Source of the DNA: Accumulibacter sp.
GTDB taxonomy: Bacteria; Pseudomonadota; Gammaproteobacteria; Burkholderiales; Rhodocyclaceae
DNA: 6,609 nucleotides
Assembly (NCBI GenBank): GCA_031276375.1
Contig: JAISNE010000051.1
Span: 1-6,609, forward strand
Direction of reading: 5' to 3'
Shown: piece by piece, positions 1 to 6,433 of the stretch
How positions within the stretch are numbered: position 1 is the stretch's first letter
How the letters are laid out: each line of letters begins with the position of its first letter
Position numbers and translations under genes: made by a program
The notes under the pieces: model-generated
What the model saw: the letters and a program-made list of their open reading frames with translations, nothing else
Databases searched by the model: none
What the model was told of the DNA's origin: nothing

Positions 1-1
1 C

Positions 2-1300
2 GAGGCGCGTTTGCTTTCGCTCTCGAAGATGCCCTTGCCCATCCCCCAGAAGCCCAGGCAGCTCATCCGGAACGTGCAGGATCTGCTGGAAGCCCTGGCC
101 AAGCTCCTGCTGAATTTCGCGACGGCAAAAGACGGCGCAAGCCCGGCGCCGGAGGCGAACTTTCCCGCCCTGGCGATCTGGCGGGCCTTGCATCTTTTTT
201 CCCGGCATCTTTTCATCAGCAGCCTGACCGCGACCCTGCCCGGAAAGGGCATCTGGAAACAACTGCACCAAACGTATGATCTCGCCAGGAAGCTGGGCAT
301 CGCGGATACCGTTCCGGACAAGGCGGCGCGTTCGTTCCGCAACGAATACTACGCGGCGGTATTGCTCGGCTGCGCGCAACCGACATCGTTCAGCGGGCGC
401 GATATCTTTTTTCTCGACAGATATCTCGAACGTTTCTCCGAACAGGTCGATACGGACATCGGCGCCCCGCTGGAAACCCAGGTCGTGTTCTGGATCAGCC
501 CGGAAAGCGACGTTCCCGCCACCCCGTATTCCAGGAAACCCCCGCCGCCCGGAACTCCGGTGCGCAATTTCTCCTGCCACCGCCTGGTCTCCCTGCTCGA
601 AAATCAACTGACCGCGCTGGCCGCCGGCACTCCGTCGAAGTGGATCAATCTCCCGCATTTCGCCGCCACGCCCGCGGGACTCGGCGTGCTGAACCGGCTG
701 CTCCAGATCTGGGGCAAACCGGGCGCGCGGCGGCGTTTCCCCCGGCGCAGCCAGAACTACCGCGGCGAGCTGTGTCTCGGCTTCGACAGCCTTCGCCGCC
801 TCTACGGCAAACTGCAGCAATCCGTCGTCAGAACGTCCGCGTGGATGATTACCAACGAGAGCCCGGACGGATATACCGTGATGCACCTCTCGGGAAAGAC
901 GCAAACGATAACGGTCGGGGACGTCGCCGCCCTGCGCACCGAAAGCGGCGACGCCTGGCAACTCTGCATCATTCGCTGGGCGCTGTCGGAAAACCAGGAA
1001 CACATCGAACTCGGCCTGCAAATCCTGGCGCCCAGGGCCTACACGGCGAAGCTCGCCCTGCCGGCGCAAGCGGAGGTGGAAGCCTGTTATTGGCCGGCGC
1101 TCGTCCTGCCGGCCACGCCCAGGCTTCGCCCGCGCGAAGCGCTGGTCGTTCCGACCGGAACGCTGGCGGGACATTCTTCGAAAAACCTCGTTCTGGTCAT
1201 CGAGCAGGACAACGTCGAGATACGCGAAATCGGCAGCATCCGCTGCAACGAGCGCAATGGCGTGATCGAACTGTACGAGATCACCAGCGCATGGAATTAG
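2..1300 (+). CDS. Unrecognised protein with a possible C-terminal PilZ-like domain
   Basis: The frame is open from the window edge, so the gene may start outside. The first ATG (29-31) would give 423 residues; a TTG at 11 is also possible, and neither has a strong Shine-Dalgarno sequence. Numbered from that TTG (429 aa), residues 15-235 look mostly helical, with a proline-rich break near 170-185. Residues about 240-425 look beta-rich. An arginine cluster RRRFPRR (240-246) fits RxxxR, and NESPDG (282-287) fits the [DN]xSxxG motif that binds c-di-GMP in PilZ domains. A conserved-looking VGDVAALR then WQLCIIRW run follows (302-323). The two motifs lie farther apart than in a typical PilZ domain, so c-di-GMP binding is an inference. 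No signal peptide or membrane segment is evident, so it is probably cytoplasmic. It converges on queC with 44 bp between the stops. That it is a real gene is well supported by length and the absence of a better frame; its function is not known to me. Confidence 0.75.
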   Translation, partial: EARLLSLSKMPLPIPQKPRQLIRNVQDLLEALAKLLLNFATAKDGASPAPEANFPALAIWRALHLFSRHLFISSLTATLPGKGIWKQLHQTYDLARKLGIADTVPDKAARSFRNEYYAAVLLGCAQPTSFSGRDIFFLDRYLERFSEQVDTDIGAPLETQVVFWISPESDVPATPYSRKPPPPGTPVRNFSCHRLVSLLENQLTALAAGTPSKWINLPHFAATPAGLGVLNRLLQIWGKPGARRRFPRRSQNYRGELCLGFDSLRRLYGKLQQSVVRTSAWMITNESPDGYTVMHLSGKTQTITVGDVAALRTESGDAWQLCIIRWALSENQEHIELGLQILAPRAYTAKLALPAQAEVEACYWPALVLPATPRLRPREALVVPTGTLAGHSSKNLVLVIEQDNVEIREIGSIRCNERNGVIELYEITSAWN

Positions 1301-1302
1301 CG

Positions 1303-1327
1303 TTCATCCGATGGACGCGCGGATGAA
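1303..1327. repeat. Perfect hairpin in the convergent gap between the unknown gene and queC
   Basis: TTCATCCG (1303-1310) pairs perfectly with CGGATGAA (1320-1327) around a 9-nt loop. On the + strand the stem is followed by A residues rather than T, and on the - strand the T7 run (1332-1326) comes before the loop. It therefore does not match a canonical intrinsic terminator in either direction. It may still mark or protect the 3' end of one of the two converging transcripts. Confidence 0.5.
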
Positions 1328-1344
1328 AAAAAGGGACTTTGCCG

Positions 1345-2043
1345 TCAGGCGGCGTAGGGCGTCGGATCGTCCACGCCGGCCGTCATGAATCCCTCGCGGC
1401 GCAGCCGGCAGGAATCGCAGCGGCCGCAGGCGCGGCCTTGCCGATCCGGCTGGTAGCAGGACACGGTGATTCCGTAATCCACGCCGAGCGCGCTGCCCTT
1501 GCGGATGATTTCGGCCTTGGAGAGGTCGATCAGCGGCGCGTGGATGCGCATTCGGTGGCCTTCCGCGCCGGCCTTGGTGGCGAGCTGGGCGAGCCGCTCG
1601 AAAGCCGCGATGAATTCCGGCCGGCAGTCCGGATAGCCCGAGTAGTCCACGGCATTGACGCCGATGAAGATGTCGCGGCTGGCCAACACTTCCGCCCAGG
1701 CGAGCGCCAGCGAAAGCATGATGGTGTTGCGCGCGGGAACGTAGGTGACCGGAATGCCGCTGGCGACGCCTCCGGTCGGAACGGCGATGTCCAGGTCGGT
1801 CAGCGCCGAACCGCCGAAAGCGGCGAGATCGAGGCGCGCGACACGGTGCTCCTTCGCCCCCAAGGCCCGCGCCACGCGACCGGCGGCCTCCAGTTCGACG
1901 CGATGGCGCTGCCCGTAGTCGAGCGACAGGCAGTAGCCGTCGTATCCGGCGGCGCGGGCGATCGCCAGGGTGGTCGCCGAATCGAGTCCTCCGGAAAGCA
2001 GAACGACGGCGCGGCGCGGCGCGGCGGCGGATGGCGTATTCAT
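1345..2043 (-). CDS. queC: 7-cyano-7-deazaguanine (preQ0) synthase QueC
   Basis: QueC converts 7-carboxy-7-deazaguanine to preQ0 with ATP and ammonia in the cytoplasm, a step in queuosine biosynthesis. The 232-residue protein is of normal family length. It shows the PP-loop SGGLDS (17-22), YGQRH (43-47), VPARNT (102-107) and [14 protein letters not shown] (128-141). The C-terminal zinc site is C196, C206, C209 and C212, the last three as CGRCDSC. The chosen ATG is followed by a short Ala-rich lead and then the first beta strand and P-loop, as expected; the Shine-Dalgarno is weak (CGGA). It is the last gene of the - strand block, 37 bp after the PilZ gene. QueE, the preceding enzyme of the pathway, is encoded two genes upstream. 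All key residues are present and nothing suggests decay. Confidence 0.97.
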   Translation of the reverse strand: MNTPSAAAPRRAVVLLSGGLDSATTLAIARAAGYDGYCLSLDYGQRHRVELEAAGRVARALGAKEHRVARLDLAAFGGSALTDLDIAVPTGGVASGIPVTYVPARNTIMLSLALAWAEVLASRDIFIGVNAVDYSGYPDCRPEFIAAFERLAQLATKAGAEGHRMRIHAPLIDLSKAEIIRKGSALGVDYGITVSCYQPDRQGRACGRCDSCRLRREGFMTAGVDDPTPYAA

Positions 2044-2061
2044 GGAATCCGGGCGGGAAAC

Positions 2062-2088
2062 GCTGGCTGGTCGGGGCTGGCTAGTCGG
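2062..2088. repeat. Short tandem duplication across the stop codon of the PilZ gene
   Basis: GCTGGCTGGTCGG (2062-2074) is followed one base later by GCTGGCTAGTCGG (2076-2088), a 14-bp period with 12 of 13 bases identical. The single difference (G to A at 2083) lies in the TAG stop of the - strand PilZ gene, which reads CAG in the other copy. It looks like a slippage duplication in the pilZ-queC gap. Confidence 0.55.
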
Positions 2089-2443
2089 CGATCAGGTCCG
2101 ACAGTTCGCGGTCGAGCAGCGCCGGATCGCCCAGATTGAGTTCGACGAGACGGCGCAGGTGGGTGGCGCTGTCCAGGTCGAGGGCCAGACAGCGCAGGCC
2201 GGCATGGCGGCCTTCGCTATGGACGATGCGCGCCTCCATGATGATTTCGTCCAGCATGTCGTCGAGCCGCACGCGCAACTTGCACGACATCTGATCCGCC
2301 ACCGTGGTTTCGGCCGGCAGACGGACCAGCGCGCCTTTCAGCGAAAGGTCGAGGACCGCGACTTCGCACGTTTGCTCGGGAAGAGTCAGCGTGGCCGGAG
2401 CGTGGAAAGCGATACGGGAATATTTGCGGCGTTCTTGGCCCAT
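2081..2443 (-). CDS. PilZ-domain c-di-GMP-binding protein, MapZ (PA4608)-like
   Basis: This is a small cytoplasmic single-domain PilZ protein of 120 residues. RRKYSR (5-10) supplies the RxxxR motif and DLSLKG (32-37) the DxSxxG motif, which together bind c-di-GMP in the family. The C-terminal [11 protein letters not shown] (96-106) followed by an LL-RE-L helix closely resembles Pseudomonas aeruginosa PA4608/MapZ as I recall it. MapZ binds the chemotaxis methyltransferase CheR1 when loaded with c-di-GMP. Whether that partner applies here is unknown, since no chemotaxis gene is in view. The ATG has an upstream AGGA at about 8 nt. The gene sits 21 bp after queE and 37 bp before queC on the same strand, so it is probably cotranscribed with both. 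Domain assignment is firm; the physiological target is inferred only by homology. Confidence 0.93.
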   Translation of the reverse strand: MGQERRKYSRIAFHAPATLTLPEQTCEVAVLDLSLKGALVRLPAETTVADQMSCKLRVRLDDMLDEIIMEARIVHSEGRHAGLRCLALDLDSATHLRRLVELNLGDPALLDRELSDLIAD

Positions 2444-2464
2444 GGGATCATCCTGGCGAAGGAG

Positions 2465-3124
2465 TCATCTGCCCTGAATATTACCCCAAAGCAGCTTGTG
2501 CAGTGGCAACTGGAAACGTACCGGCAGACGGTCGGCGAGAATCCATTCGGCCAGATCCCTGGGATCGAGCGCCTCCTGCACGGGTGAAAAAAGGATCGGG
2601 CAGCGCCGTTCCAGGCGATGCTCGGCGATGGTCCGCCTGGCCCATTCGTAGTCGGCGCGGCCGCTCAGCACGAATTTGAGTTCGTCGCGCGGGGTCATCA
2701 GCAGAATGTTTTGCCAGCGATTGCGCGCCGACTCGTTCGATCCCGGCGCTTTCAAGTCGACGATCCGCGCCACGCGCGCATCGACGCCGCCGATGTCCAG
2801 CGCGCCGGACGTTTCGAGCGAGACCTCGTATCCGGCGTCGCACAGCGCGCCGAGCAGAGGCAGGCAGTTTTTCTGGGCGAGCGGCTCGCCGCCCGTGACG
2901 CAGACCTGCCGCGCGCCGTATCCGGAAACCGCGTCGAGAATCGCCGCCAGGGTCATCCGCCGGCCGCCGCTGAAAGCGTGCCCGGTGTCGCACCACGCGC
3001 AGCGCAGCGGACAGCCGGTCAGGCGGACGAAAACGGTGGGCAGGCCGATGCGCGAAGCTTCGCCCTGCAACGAAAAAAAGACCTCGCTGACGAGCAGCGA
3101 GGGCGTTTTCCGGCGCTCCGCCAT
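2465..3124 (-). CDS. queE: 7-carboxy-7-deazaguanine synthase QueE (radical SAM)
   Basis: QueE rearranges 6-carboxytetrahydropterin to 7-carboxy-7-deazaguanine, the ring-contracting step of queuosine biosynthesis, using a 4Fe-4S cluster and S-adenosylmethionine. The 219-residue protein has FSLQGE (17-22), which is typical of QueE. The cluster-binding cysteines C38, C42 and C45 lie in GCPLRCAWCDT, the ordinary CX3CX2C spacing. TGGEP (77-81) is the SAM-binding motif, and ETSG (104-107) is also present. The C-terminal QLPLHKLLWG region fits the family. The ATG lies 4 bp after the cpoB stop (TAG, GCGG, ATG), and the stop lies within an AGGCGG that can serve as ribosome-binding site, which suggests translational coupling. 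It provides the substrate for QueC, encoded two genes downstream. QueD and QueF are not in the window. Confidence 0.96.
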   Translation of the reverse strand: MAERRKTPSLLVSEVFFSLQGEASRIGLPTVFVRLTGCPLRCAWCDTGHAFSGGRRMTLAAILDAVSGYGARQVCVTGGEPLAQKNCLPLLGALCDAGYEVSLETSGALDIGGVDARVARIVDLKAPGSNESARNRWQNILLMTPRDELKFVLSGRADYEWARRTIAEHRLERRCPILFSPVQEALDPRDLAEWILADRLPVRFQLPLHKLLWGNIQGR

Positions 3125-3128
3125 CCGC

Positions 3129-3905
3129 CTATTTTTTCAGGCGCTGCCGGATCGCGGCGGCGGCGGGACTGTCCGGGTAGCGGCTCAGCACGGCTTCCTG
3201 CGTGGCGCGGGCGCCCTTGGCGTCGCCCAGTTCGAGCTGGCAGGAGGCCACGCCGCTCAGCGCGTCCGCCGCGCGCGGATTCCGCGGCCATTTGGCGACC
3301 ACCACGCGGTAGGCGTCGATGGCCCGCTTGCAGTCGCGCTGGGCGACCAGCGCGTTGCCCTGCCAGTAATGGGCATCCGGCGTCAGCGCGCTGTCGGGAT
3401 AAGCCTTGGCGAAGGCTTCGAAGGCGGCGGCCGAGTCCCTGATCTTGTTGGCCTTGAAGAGATTCAGCGCGGCTTCGTATTCACCCATTTCATCCGCCGG
3501 CGCGCCGGACGCCTCGCCCGTGGGCGAGGCGTCGCCGGCGTCGGGCGAAAGCGTCTCCGCCGCGGGCGAGAGCTTCGTTTCGAGCTTGCGCACGCGCCCG
3601 TCGAGATCGACGTAGAAATCCTGCTGGCGTTTCCTGGCCGATTCGAGTTCGTACTGGAGCGTCTCCACCTGGCCGCGCAGTTTGGCGTTTTCATCGCGCA
3701 AGGACTGAATCTGATTCATCAGTTCGATCTGCGCCTTGGCCTGGGTATCGACACGCTCGTTGAGCTTGACCGCCAGGTCATCGATCTGCCGCCGGGTTTC
3801 CTCGTCGTCGAACAATCCCGCGCGCGCCTGCCGCGCGCCGAACACGGCCAGCGACAGGACGATCGCGAAAATCGCCGGGCGAAAACGCAAGTAGCGCGCC
3901 CGCAT
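3129..3905 (-). CDS. cpoB: Cell division coordinator CpoB (YbgF), periplasmic TPR protein
   Basis: CpoB is a periplasmic protein that, in E. coli, binds TolA and coordinates peptidoglycan synthesis with outer-membrane constriction. The 258 residues begin with a basic, hydrophobic signal peptide ending in ARQARA, with likely cleavage after A29. A charged, heptad-like coiled coil at about 33-113 fits the family's trimerisation region. A low-complexity Ala/Pro/Ser/Glu linker covers about 114-140. Three TPR-like units follow at about 143-250, with recognisable AYPDS and RYPDS repeat ends. The ATG starts one base after the pal stop (TGA, G, ATG), so translation is probably coupled to pal. Family length and gene order after pal make the call secure. 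The TolA partner is not encoded nearby. Confidence 0.95.
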   Translation of the reverse strand: MRARYLRFRPAIFAIVLSLAVFGARQARAGLFDDEETRRQIDDLAVKLNERVDTQAKAQIELMNQIQSLRDENAKLRGQVETLQYELESARKRQQDFYVDLDGRVRKLETKLSPAAETLSPDAGDASPTGEASGAPADEMGEYEAALNLFKANKIRDSAAAFEAFAKAYPDSALTPDAHYWQGNALVAQRDCKRAIDAYRVVVAKWPRNPRAADALSGVASCQLELGDAKGARATQEAVLSRYPDSPAAAAIRQRLKK

Positions 3906-3906
3906 C

Positions 3907-4434
3907 TCAGAACTCGCCGCTGTAGAGCATGTCGCTGCGCCGGTTTTCGGCCCAGGCGGCCTCGTTCTGGCCAGGGTTCTTCGGCTTCTCCTCGCCGAGA
4001 CTGACCGATTCGACCTGTTCCTCGCGCGCGCCGAGCAGAACCAGTTGCCTCTTGACCGCGTCGGCGCGTTTCTGGCCGAGCGCCAGATTGTATTCGCGGC
4101 TGCCGCGCTCGTCGGTGTTGCCCTGGATCAGCATCCTGAACTGGCGGTTGTTGGTCAGGAACTTGGCGTGGGCGGCCACCAGATCGCGGTATTCGGGCTT
4201 GATGTCGAACTTGTCGTAGTCGAAGTAGATGCTGCGCTTGGACAGGATGCTCTTCGCCTCGGTGAGTTCGGGCGGCAACCTGCGGCTATTCACCTCGTCG
4301 GTGGTCACGGTGGCGATCTTGCCGTCGTTGCCACTGCGTGAATCGACCGGAGCGGCGTCCTGTTCCGCGTCCGGAGTCGAGCCGCAACCGGCCATCAGAA
4401 AAACGAAAAGCATTGGGATGATGAAGCGTTTCAT
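3907..4434 (-). CDS. pal: Peptidoglycan-associated lipoprotein Pal
   Basis: Pal anchors the outer membrane to peptidoglycan and works with TolB during constriction. The 175-residue precursor has a short signal peptide with a lipobox MAGC, so lipidation is expected on C17; the Met at the -3 position is less common than Leu. After a flexible polar stretch (18-55), the OmpA-like domain starts near 65. It contains YFDYDKFDI (70-78), the peptidoglycan-binding GNTDERGSREYN (105-116), LGQKRADAV (119-127) and NRRSD (164-168). The Asn in place of the more familiar His before TDERG is, from memory, the usual betaproteobacterial form. The ATG has a good GGAG 8 nt upstream, in the 48-bp gap after tolB. 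The gene is intact and nearly adjoins cpoB. Confidence 0.97.
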   Translation of the reverse strand: MKRFIIPMLFVFLMAGCGSTPDAEQDAAPVDSRSGNDGKIATVTTDEVNSRRLPPELTEAKSILSKRSIYFDYDKFDIKPEYRDLVAAHAKFLTNNRQFRMLIQGNTDERGSREYNLALGQKRADAVKRQLVLLGAREEQVESVSLGEEKPKNPGQNEAAWAENRRSDMLYSGEF

Positions 4435-4482
4435 GCGTGAATCTCCAGCGTCAATGAAATGTCCGGTGATTGAAAAGGTCCC

Positions 4483-5787
4483 CTACCGGCGGTAAGGACC
4501 CCAGGCCGGCTCACGGACGTCGCCAGCCGGGATGGAAAGACGTTGTTTGAAACGACCGTCGACCGACACGGCCGACAGCACACCGCGACCGCCGATTTCC
4601 GTGGCGATCAGGATCATGCGATTGTTGGGCGCGAACGACGGCGATTCGTCCTTCCCCGAGTCGGTCAACACCTGCACCTGGTGGCTGGCCAGATCCATCA
4701 CCGCCAGGCGGAAGGTGCTTTCGTTCCGGGTGACGAAAGCCATCGTCCTGCCGTCCGGCGAGATGCGCGGAGAGACGTTGTAACTGCCCTCGAAAGTAAT
4801 GCGCCGAACCTCGCCGCTGCCCAGGCTGGTGCTGTAGATCTGCGGGCTGCCGCCGCGGTCGGAGGTGAAATACAGCGTCTGCCCGTCGGGAGCGAAACAG
4901 GCTTCGGTGTTGATGCTCGAACCGGTGGAAAGGCGCTGCACGCCGGAACCGTCGGCATTGATCAGGTAAATCTGCGAACCGCCGTCCTTGGACAGCGTGA
5001 CCGCCAGCTTGCGGCCATCCGGCGACCAGGCCGGCGCCGAGTTGGAACCCTTGAAGTTGGCGATCACCACGCGCCGTCCGTTGACCAGTGAATGCACGTA
5101 GATGATCGGCTTCTTGTTCTCGAACGAAACGTAGGCCAGGCGCGAGCCGTCGGGCGACCAGGTCGGCGAAATGATCGGCTCGCGGGAAATCAGCGCCGCC
5201 TGCGCGTTCTGGCCGTCGGCGTCGGCGATGTGCAACTCGTAGCGCGCGGCGCCGCTCTTCACGACATAGGCGATGCGCGTGGCGAAGACGCCGGGTTCGC
5301 CGGTCAGTTTTTCGTAGATGAAATCGGCGATGCGGTGGCCGGCGGCGCGCAGCATGTTCGACGAAGTCGTCAAGGCCTCGCCGCCGAGCGGCGTCTGCCG
5401 GGCGATGTCGTAAAGCTGGAAACGCGCCTCCAGCCGCCCGCCGCCGGGCCGCACGCTGCCGACCGCGAGAGCGTCCGCCCCGAGGTTTTTCCACGCCTCG
5501 AACCGCGGGCTGGCCGTTTCGGTCAACGGCAGGCCGGCCGCGTCGATCAGCCGGAACACGCCGCTGCGCTCCAGGTCACCGCGCACGACACTGGTCACCG
5601 CGCGCGCCGAACCGAAGTCGCCGCCGAAATCGGCGATGGTGATGGGAATCCGGTTGGCGCCGGCGCCGCTGATTTCGATGGTCAGTTCGGCGCGCGCGGG
5701 AGAAAGGGAGAGGAAAGCGGAGAGAAAGGCCAGAACGCTGCTGGCGATCAGGCCCAAGCCACGCAATGAAAGCAAGGGTCGAAACAT
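4483..5787 (-). CDS. tolB: Tol-Pal system protein TolB
   Basis: TolB is the periplasmic beta-propeller that interacts with Pal and TolA. From the ATG at 5787 the precursor is 434 residues, close to the E. coli length. The signal peptide ends in SPARA, with cleavage after A33. The N-terminal TolB domain spans about 34-165. PD40/WD40-like blades carry WSPDG (210-214), WSPDG (254-258), FAPDG (298-302), ISPDG (342-346) and FAPNN (385-389), and the closing strand holds REPAWGPY (425-432). An in-frame upstream ATG at 5880 would add 31 residues before the signal peptide and would place the TATAAT box (5818-5823) inside the gene, so I prefer 5787. The Shine-Dalgarno is weak (a GGA about 13 nt upstream). 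It is the first gene of the block; tolQ, tolR and tolA are not upstream, which is unusual. Confidence 0.96.
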   Translation of the reverse strand: MFRPLLSLRGLGLIASSVLAFLSAFLSLSPARAELTIEISGAGANRIPITIADFGGDFGSARAVTSVVRGDLERSGVFRLIDAAGLPLTETASPRFEAWKNLGADALAVGSVRPGGGRLEARFQLYDIARQTPLGGEALTTSSNMLRAAGHRIADFIYEKLTGEPGVFATRIAYVVKSGAARYELHIADADGQNAQAALISREPIISPTWSPDGSRLAYVSFENKKPIIYVHSLVNGRRVVIANFKGSNSAPAWSPDGRKLAVTLSKDGGSQIYLINADGSGVQRLSTGSSINTEACFAPDGQTLYFTSDRGGSPQIYSTSLGSGEVRRITFEGSYNVSPRISPDGRTMAFVTRNESTFRLAVMDLASHQVQVLTDSGKDESPSFAPNNRMILIATEIGGRGVLSAVSVDGRFKQRLSIPAGDVREPAWGPYRR

Positions 5788-5817
5788 GGGACGCAGGTTT
5801 CCGGAAAAGAATGAGAA

Positions 5818-5849
5818 ATTATATCCCTCTGGCGCACCAAGGGGTTGAA
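5818..5849 (-). promoter_or_regulatory. Candidate promoter of the tolB-pal-cpoB-queE-pilZ-queC block
   Basis: On the - strand a perfect -10 hexamer TATAAT lies at 5823-5818, 30 bp upstream of the preferred tolB ATG. That implies a leader of roughly 24 nt. The best -35 candidate, TTCAAC (5849-5844), is poor and spaced about 20 bp away, and there is no TG extension. The -10 match is seen directly; promoter function is inferred from its position at the head of the operon. Confidence 0.45.
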
Positions 5850-5949
5850 CGGAAGGTAATTCCCAGGGCCGGAGCATCAAATTCCGGGCAATCCGGAAAA
5901 TATGATCGAGGAAATCGAAATTCGTTCCGTGGGGGAAAAGCGTCGAAGG

Positions 5950-6100
5950 TCACAACTCCCCTTCCATTTTCCCCTCGGGAGAAGGCGCCGAAGGCGGATG
6001 AAGGGCTGCGGCGCCGTTTGCCCGAACGCCTGTTGCCGTGGAGCCGCCAGCCCTCTCCCACCCATTCGGGCACCTTCTCTCCTGCTTGCGGGCGAGGGAA
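5950..6100. repeat. GC-rich intergenic repeat with two inverted arms
   Basis: The + strand at 5971-6008 reads CCCCTCGGGAGAAGG, then GCGCCGAAGGCGG, then ATGAAGGGCTG. The reverse strand of 6047-6098 carries the related series CCCTCGCCCGC, GGAGAGAAGG, TGCCCGAATGGG and GAGAGGGCTGG. Both share GAGAAGG-n-GCC and AGGGCTG, so they are diverged copies in inverted orientation, separated by about 40 bp that includes another GGCGCC. The style (CCCTC/GAGGG palindromes and GCCGAAGGCGG) is like dispersed intergenic repeats common in proteobacterial genomes. Long frames across it on either strand give low-complexity products and are not credible genes. Confidence 0.6.
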
Positions 6101-6175
6101 CTACACCATCCGGCTTTCATTTTCGCCGCGCGGCTTCGCGTCAATCGAAAGCGATCCGTTTGCAATCAGCGCCAT
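6101..6175 (-). CDS. Possible small ORF of 24 codons
   Basis: On the - strand an ATG at 6175-6173 opens MALIANGSLSIDAKPR and ends after RGENESRMV at a TAG (6103-6101). A GGAG lies 8 nt upstream, a better ribosome-binding site than that of several real genes here. Both the GGAG and the ATG fall inside the 6171-6202 palindrome, so an RNA hairpin would pair the start codon. A weak promoter-like pair lies further upstream: TTGGCT (6252-6247), an 18-bp spacer and GATAGT (6228-6223). The peptide resembles nothing I recognise, and the frame ends at the border of the dispersed repeat, so it may be fortuitous. Confidence 0.22.
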   Translation of the reverse strand: MALIANGSLSIDAKPRGENESRMV

Positions 6176-6202
6176 ATCGTCGTCTCCAGACAACGATATG
6201 GC
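6171..6202. repeat. 32-bp near-perfect palindrome
   Basis: GCCATATCGT (6171-6180) and ACGATATGGC (6193-6202) are exact reverse complements. After one mismatched pair (6181/6192) the inner GTCT (6182-6185) pairs with AGAC (6188-6191), leaving only a CC centre. It could be a DNA operator for a dimeric regulator or, as RNA, a strong hairpin. It has no T-tract on either side, so it is not a standard terminator. Confidence 0.7.
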
Positions 6203-6214
6203 CTGTCCTCCATG

Positions 6215-6264
6215 ACTTGGACACTATCGAGTGGAGTTGCCATGAAAGCCAACTCTCGCCAAGT
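6215..6264. repeat. Nested inverted repeats
   Basis: The outer arms ACTTGG (6215-6220) and CCAAGT (6259-6264) enclose inner arms GAGTTG (6234-6239) and CAACTC (6250-6255), with a 10-nt loop. The left side has a 13-nt bulge and the right a 3-nt one. This is the second member of a run of hairpins beginning with the 6171-6202 palindrome. Confidence 0.4.
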
Positions 6265-6265
6265 T

Positions 6266-6283
6266 TGACTGGTTTTCCGGTCA
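6266..6283. repeat. Short hairpin with TTTT loop
   Basis: TGACTGG (6266-6272) pairs with CCGGTCA (6277-6283), with one G-T wobble at the fifth pair, around a TTTT loop. It directly follows the nested repeat ending at 6264. No function is apparent. Confidence 0.4.
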
Positions 6284-6309
6284 CGGCGCCGATATCGCAT
6301 TTCCTGCCA

Positions 6310-6327
6310 GCCGCCTCGCTGGGCGGC
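6310..6327. repeat. GC-rich hairpin
   Basis: GCCGCC (6310-6315) and GGCGGC (6322-6327) form a 6-bp GC stem with a 6-nt loop. No T-run follows on either strand. It is the last of four inverted repeats between 6171 and 6327. Confidence 0.4.
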
Positions 6328-6411
6328 AGAGGGGTCTCATCGACGGGATTTCCGCCCATGCCCTGAATAAACGCAGCCGGGAGGATTCGATGAAGCCGCG
6401 GAAACGGTGAG

Positions 6412-6433
6412 GAAATTACCGCGTACCGCGCGG
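6412..6433 (-). terminator. Weak candidate terminator after the P-II gene
   Basis: On the - strand, 15 nt past the P-II stop, CCGCG, a CGGTA loop and CGCGG (6433-6419) form a 5-bp all-GC stem. It is followed by TAATTT, a poor U-tract. The position is right for ending the P-II transcript but the structure is short. Confidence 0.3.

Noticed and set aside
640..1326. 228-residue + strand frame overlapping the first gene
   Set aside because: An Arg/Ala/Pro-rich shadow of the 2-1300 gene in another frame, with no independent start signal.
1303..1332. Hairpin between the first gene and queC as an intrinsic terminator
   Set aside because: The T-tract is on the wrong side of the stem for either transcription direction; kept only as an inverted repeat.
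1339..4341. Long + strand frames opposite queC, queE, cpoB and pal
   Set aside because: High-GC antisense shadows of well-identified - strand genes; low-complexity Arg/Ala/Gly products.
5788..5880. N-terminal extension of TolB from the ATG at 5880
   Set aside because: It precedes a clear signal peptide and overlaps the TATAAT box; the length from 5787 matches the family.
6171..6264. Integron attC site
   Set aside because: There are paired arms but no matching GTTRRRY/RYYYAAC core boxes and no cassette gene or integrase nearby.
6242..6268. + strand 8-codon frame MKANSRQV with GGAG 5 nt upstream, as a leader peptide
   Set aside because: It lies inside the nested inverted repeat, and no + strand gene follows in the window for it to regulate.
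5766..6366. Frames of about 70-155 residues across the intergenic repeat, both strands
   Set aside because: They run through the palindromic repeat, have biased composition, and lack ribosome-binding sites or recognisable motifs.
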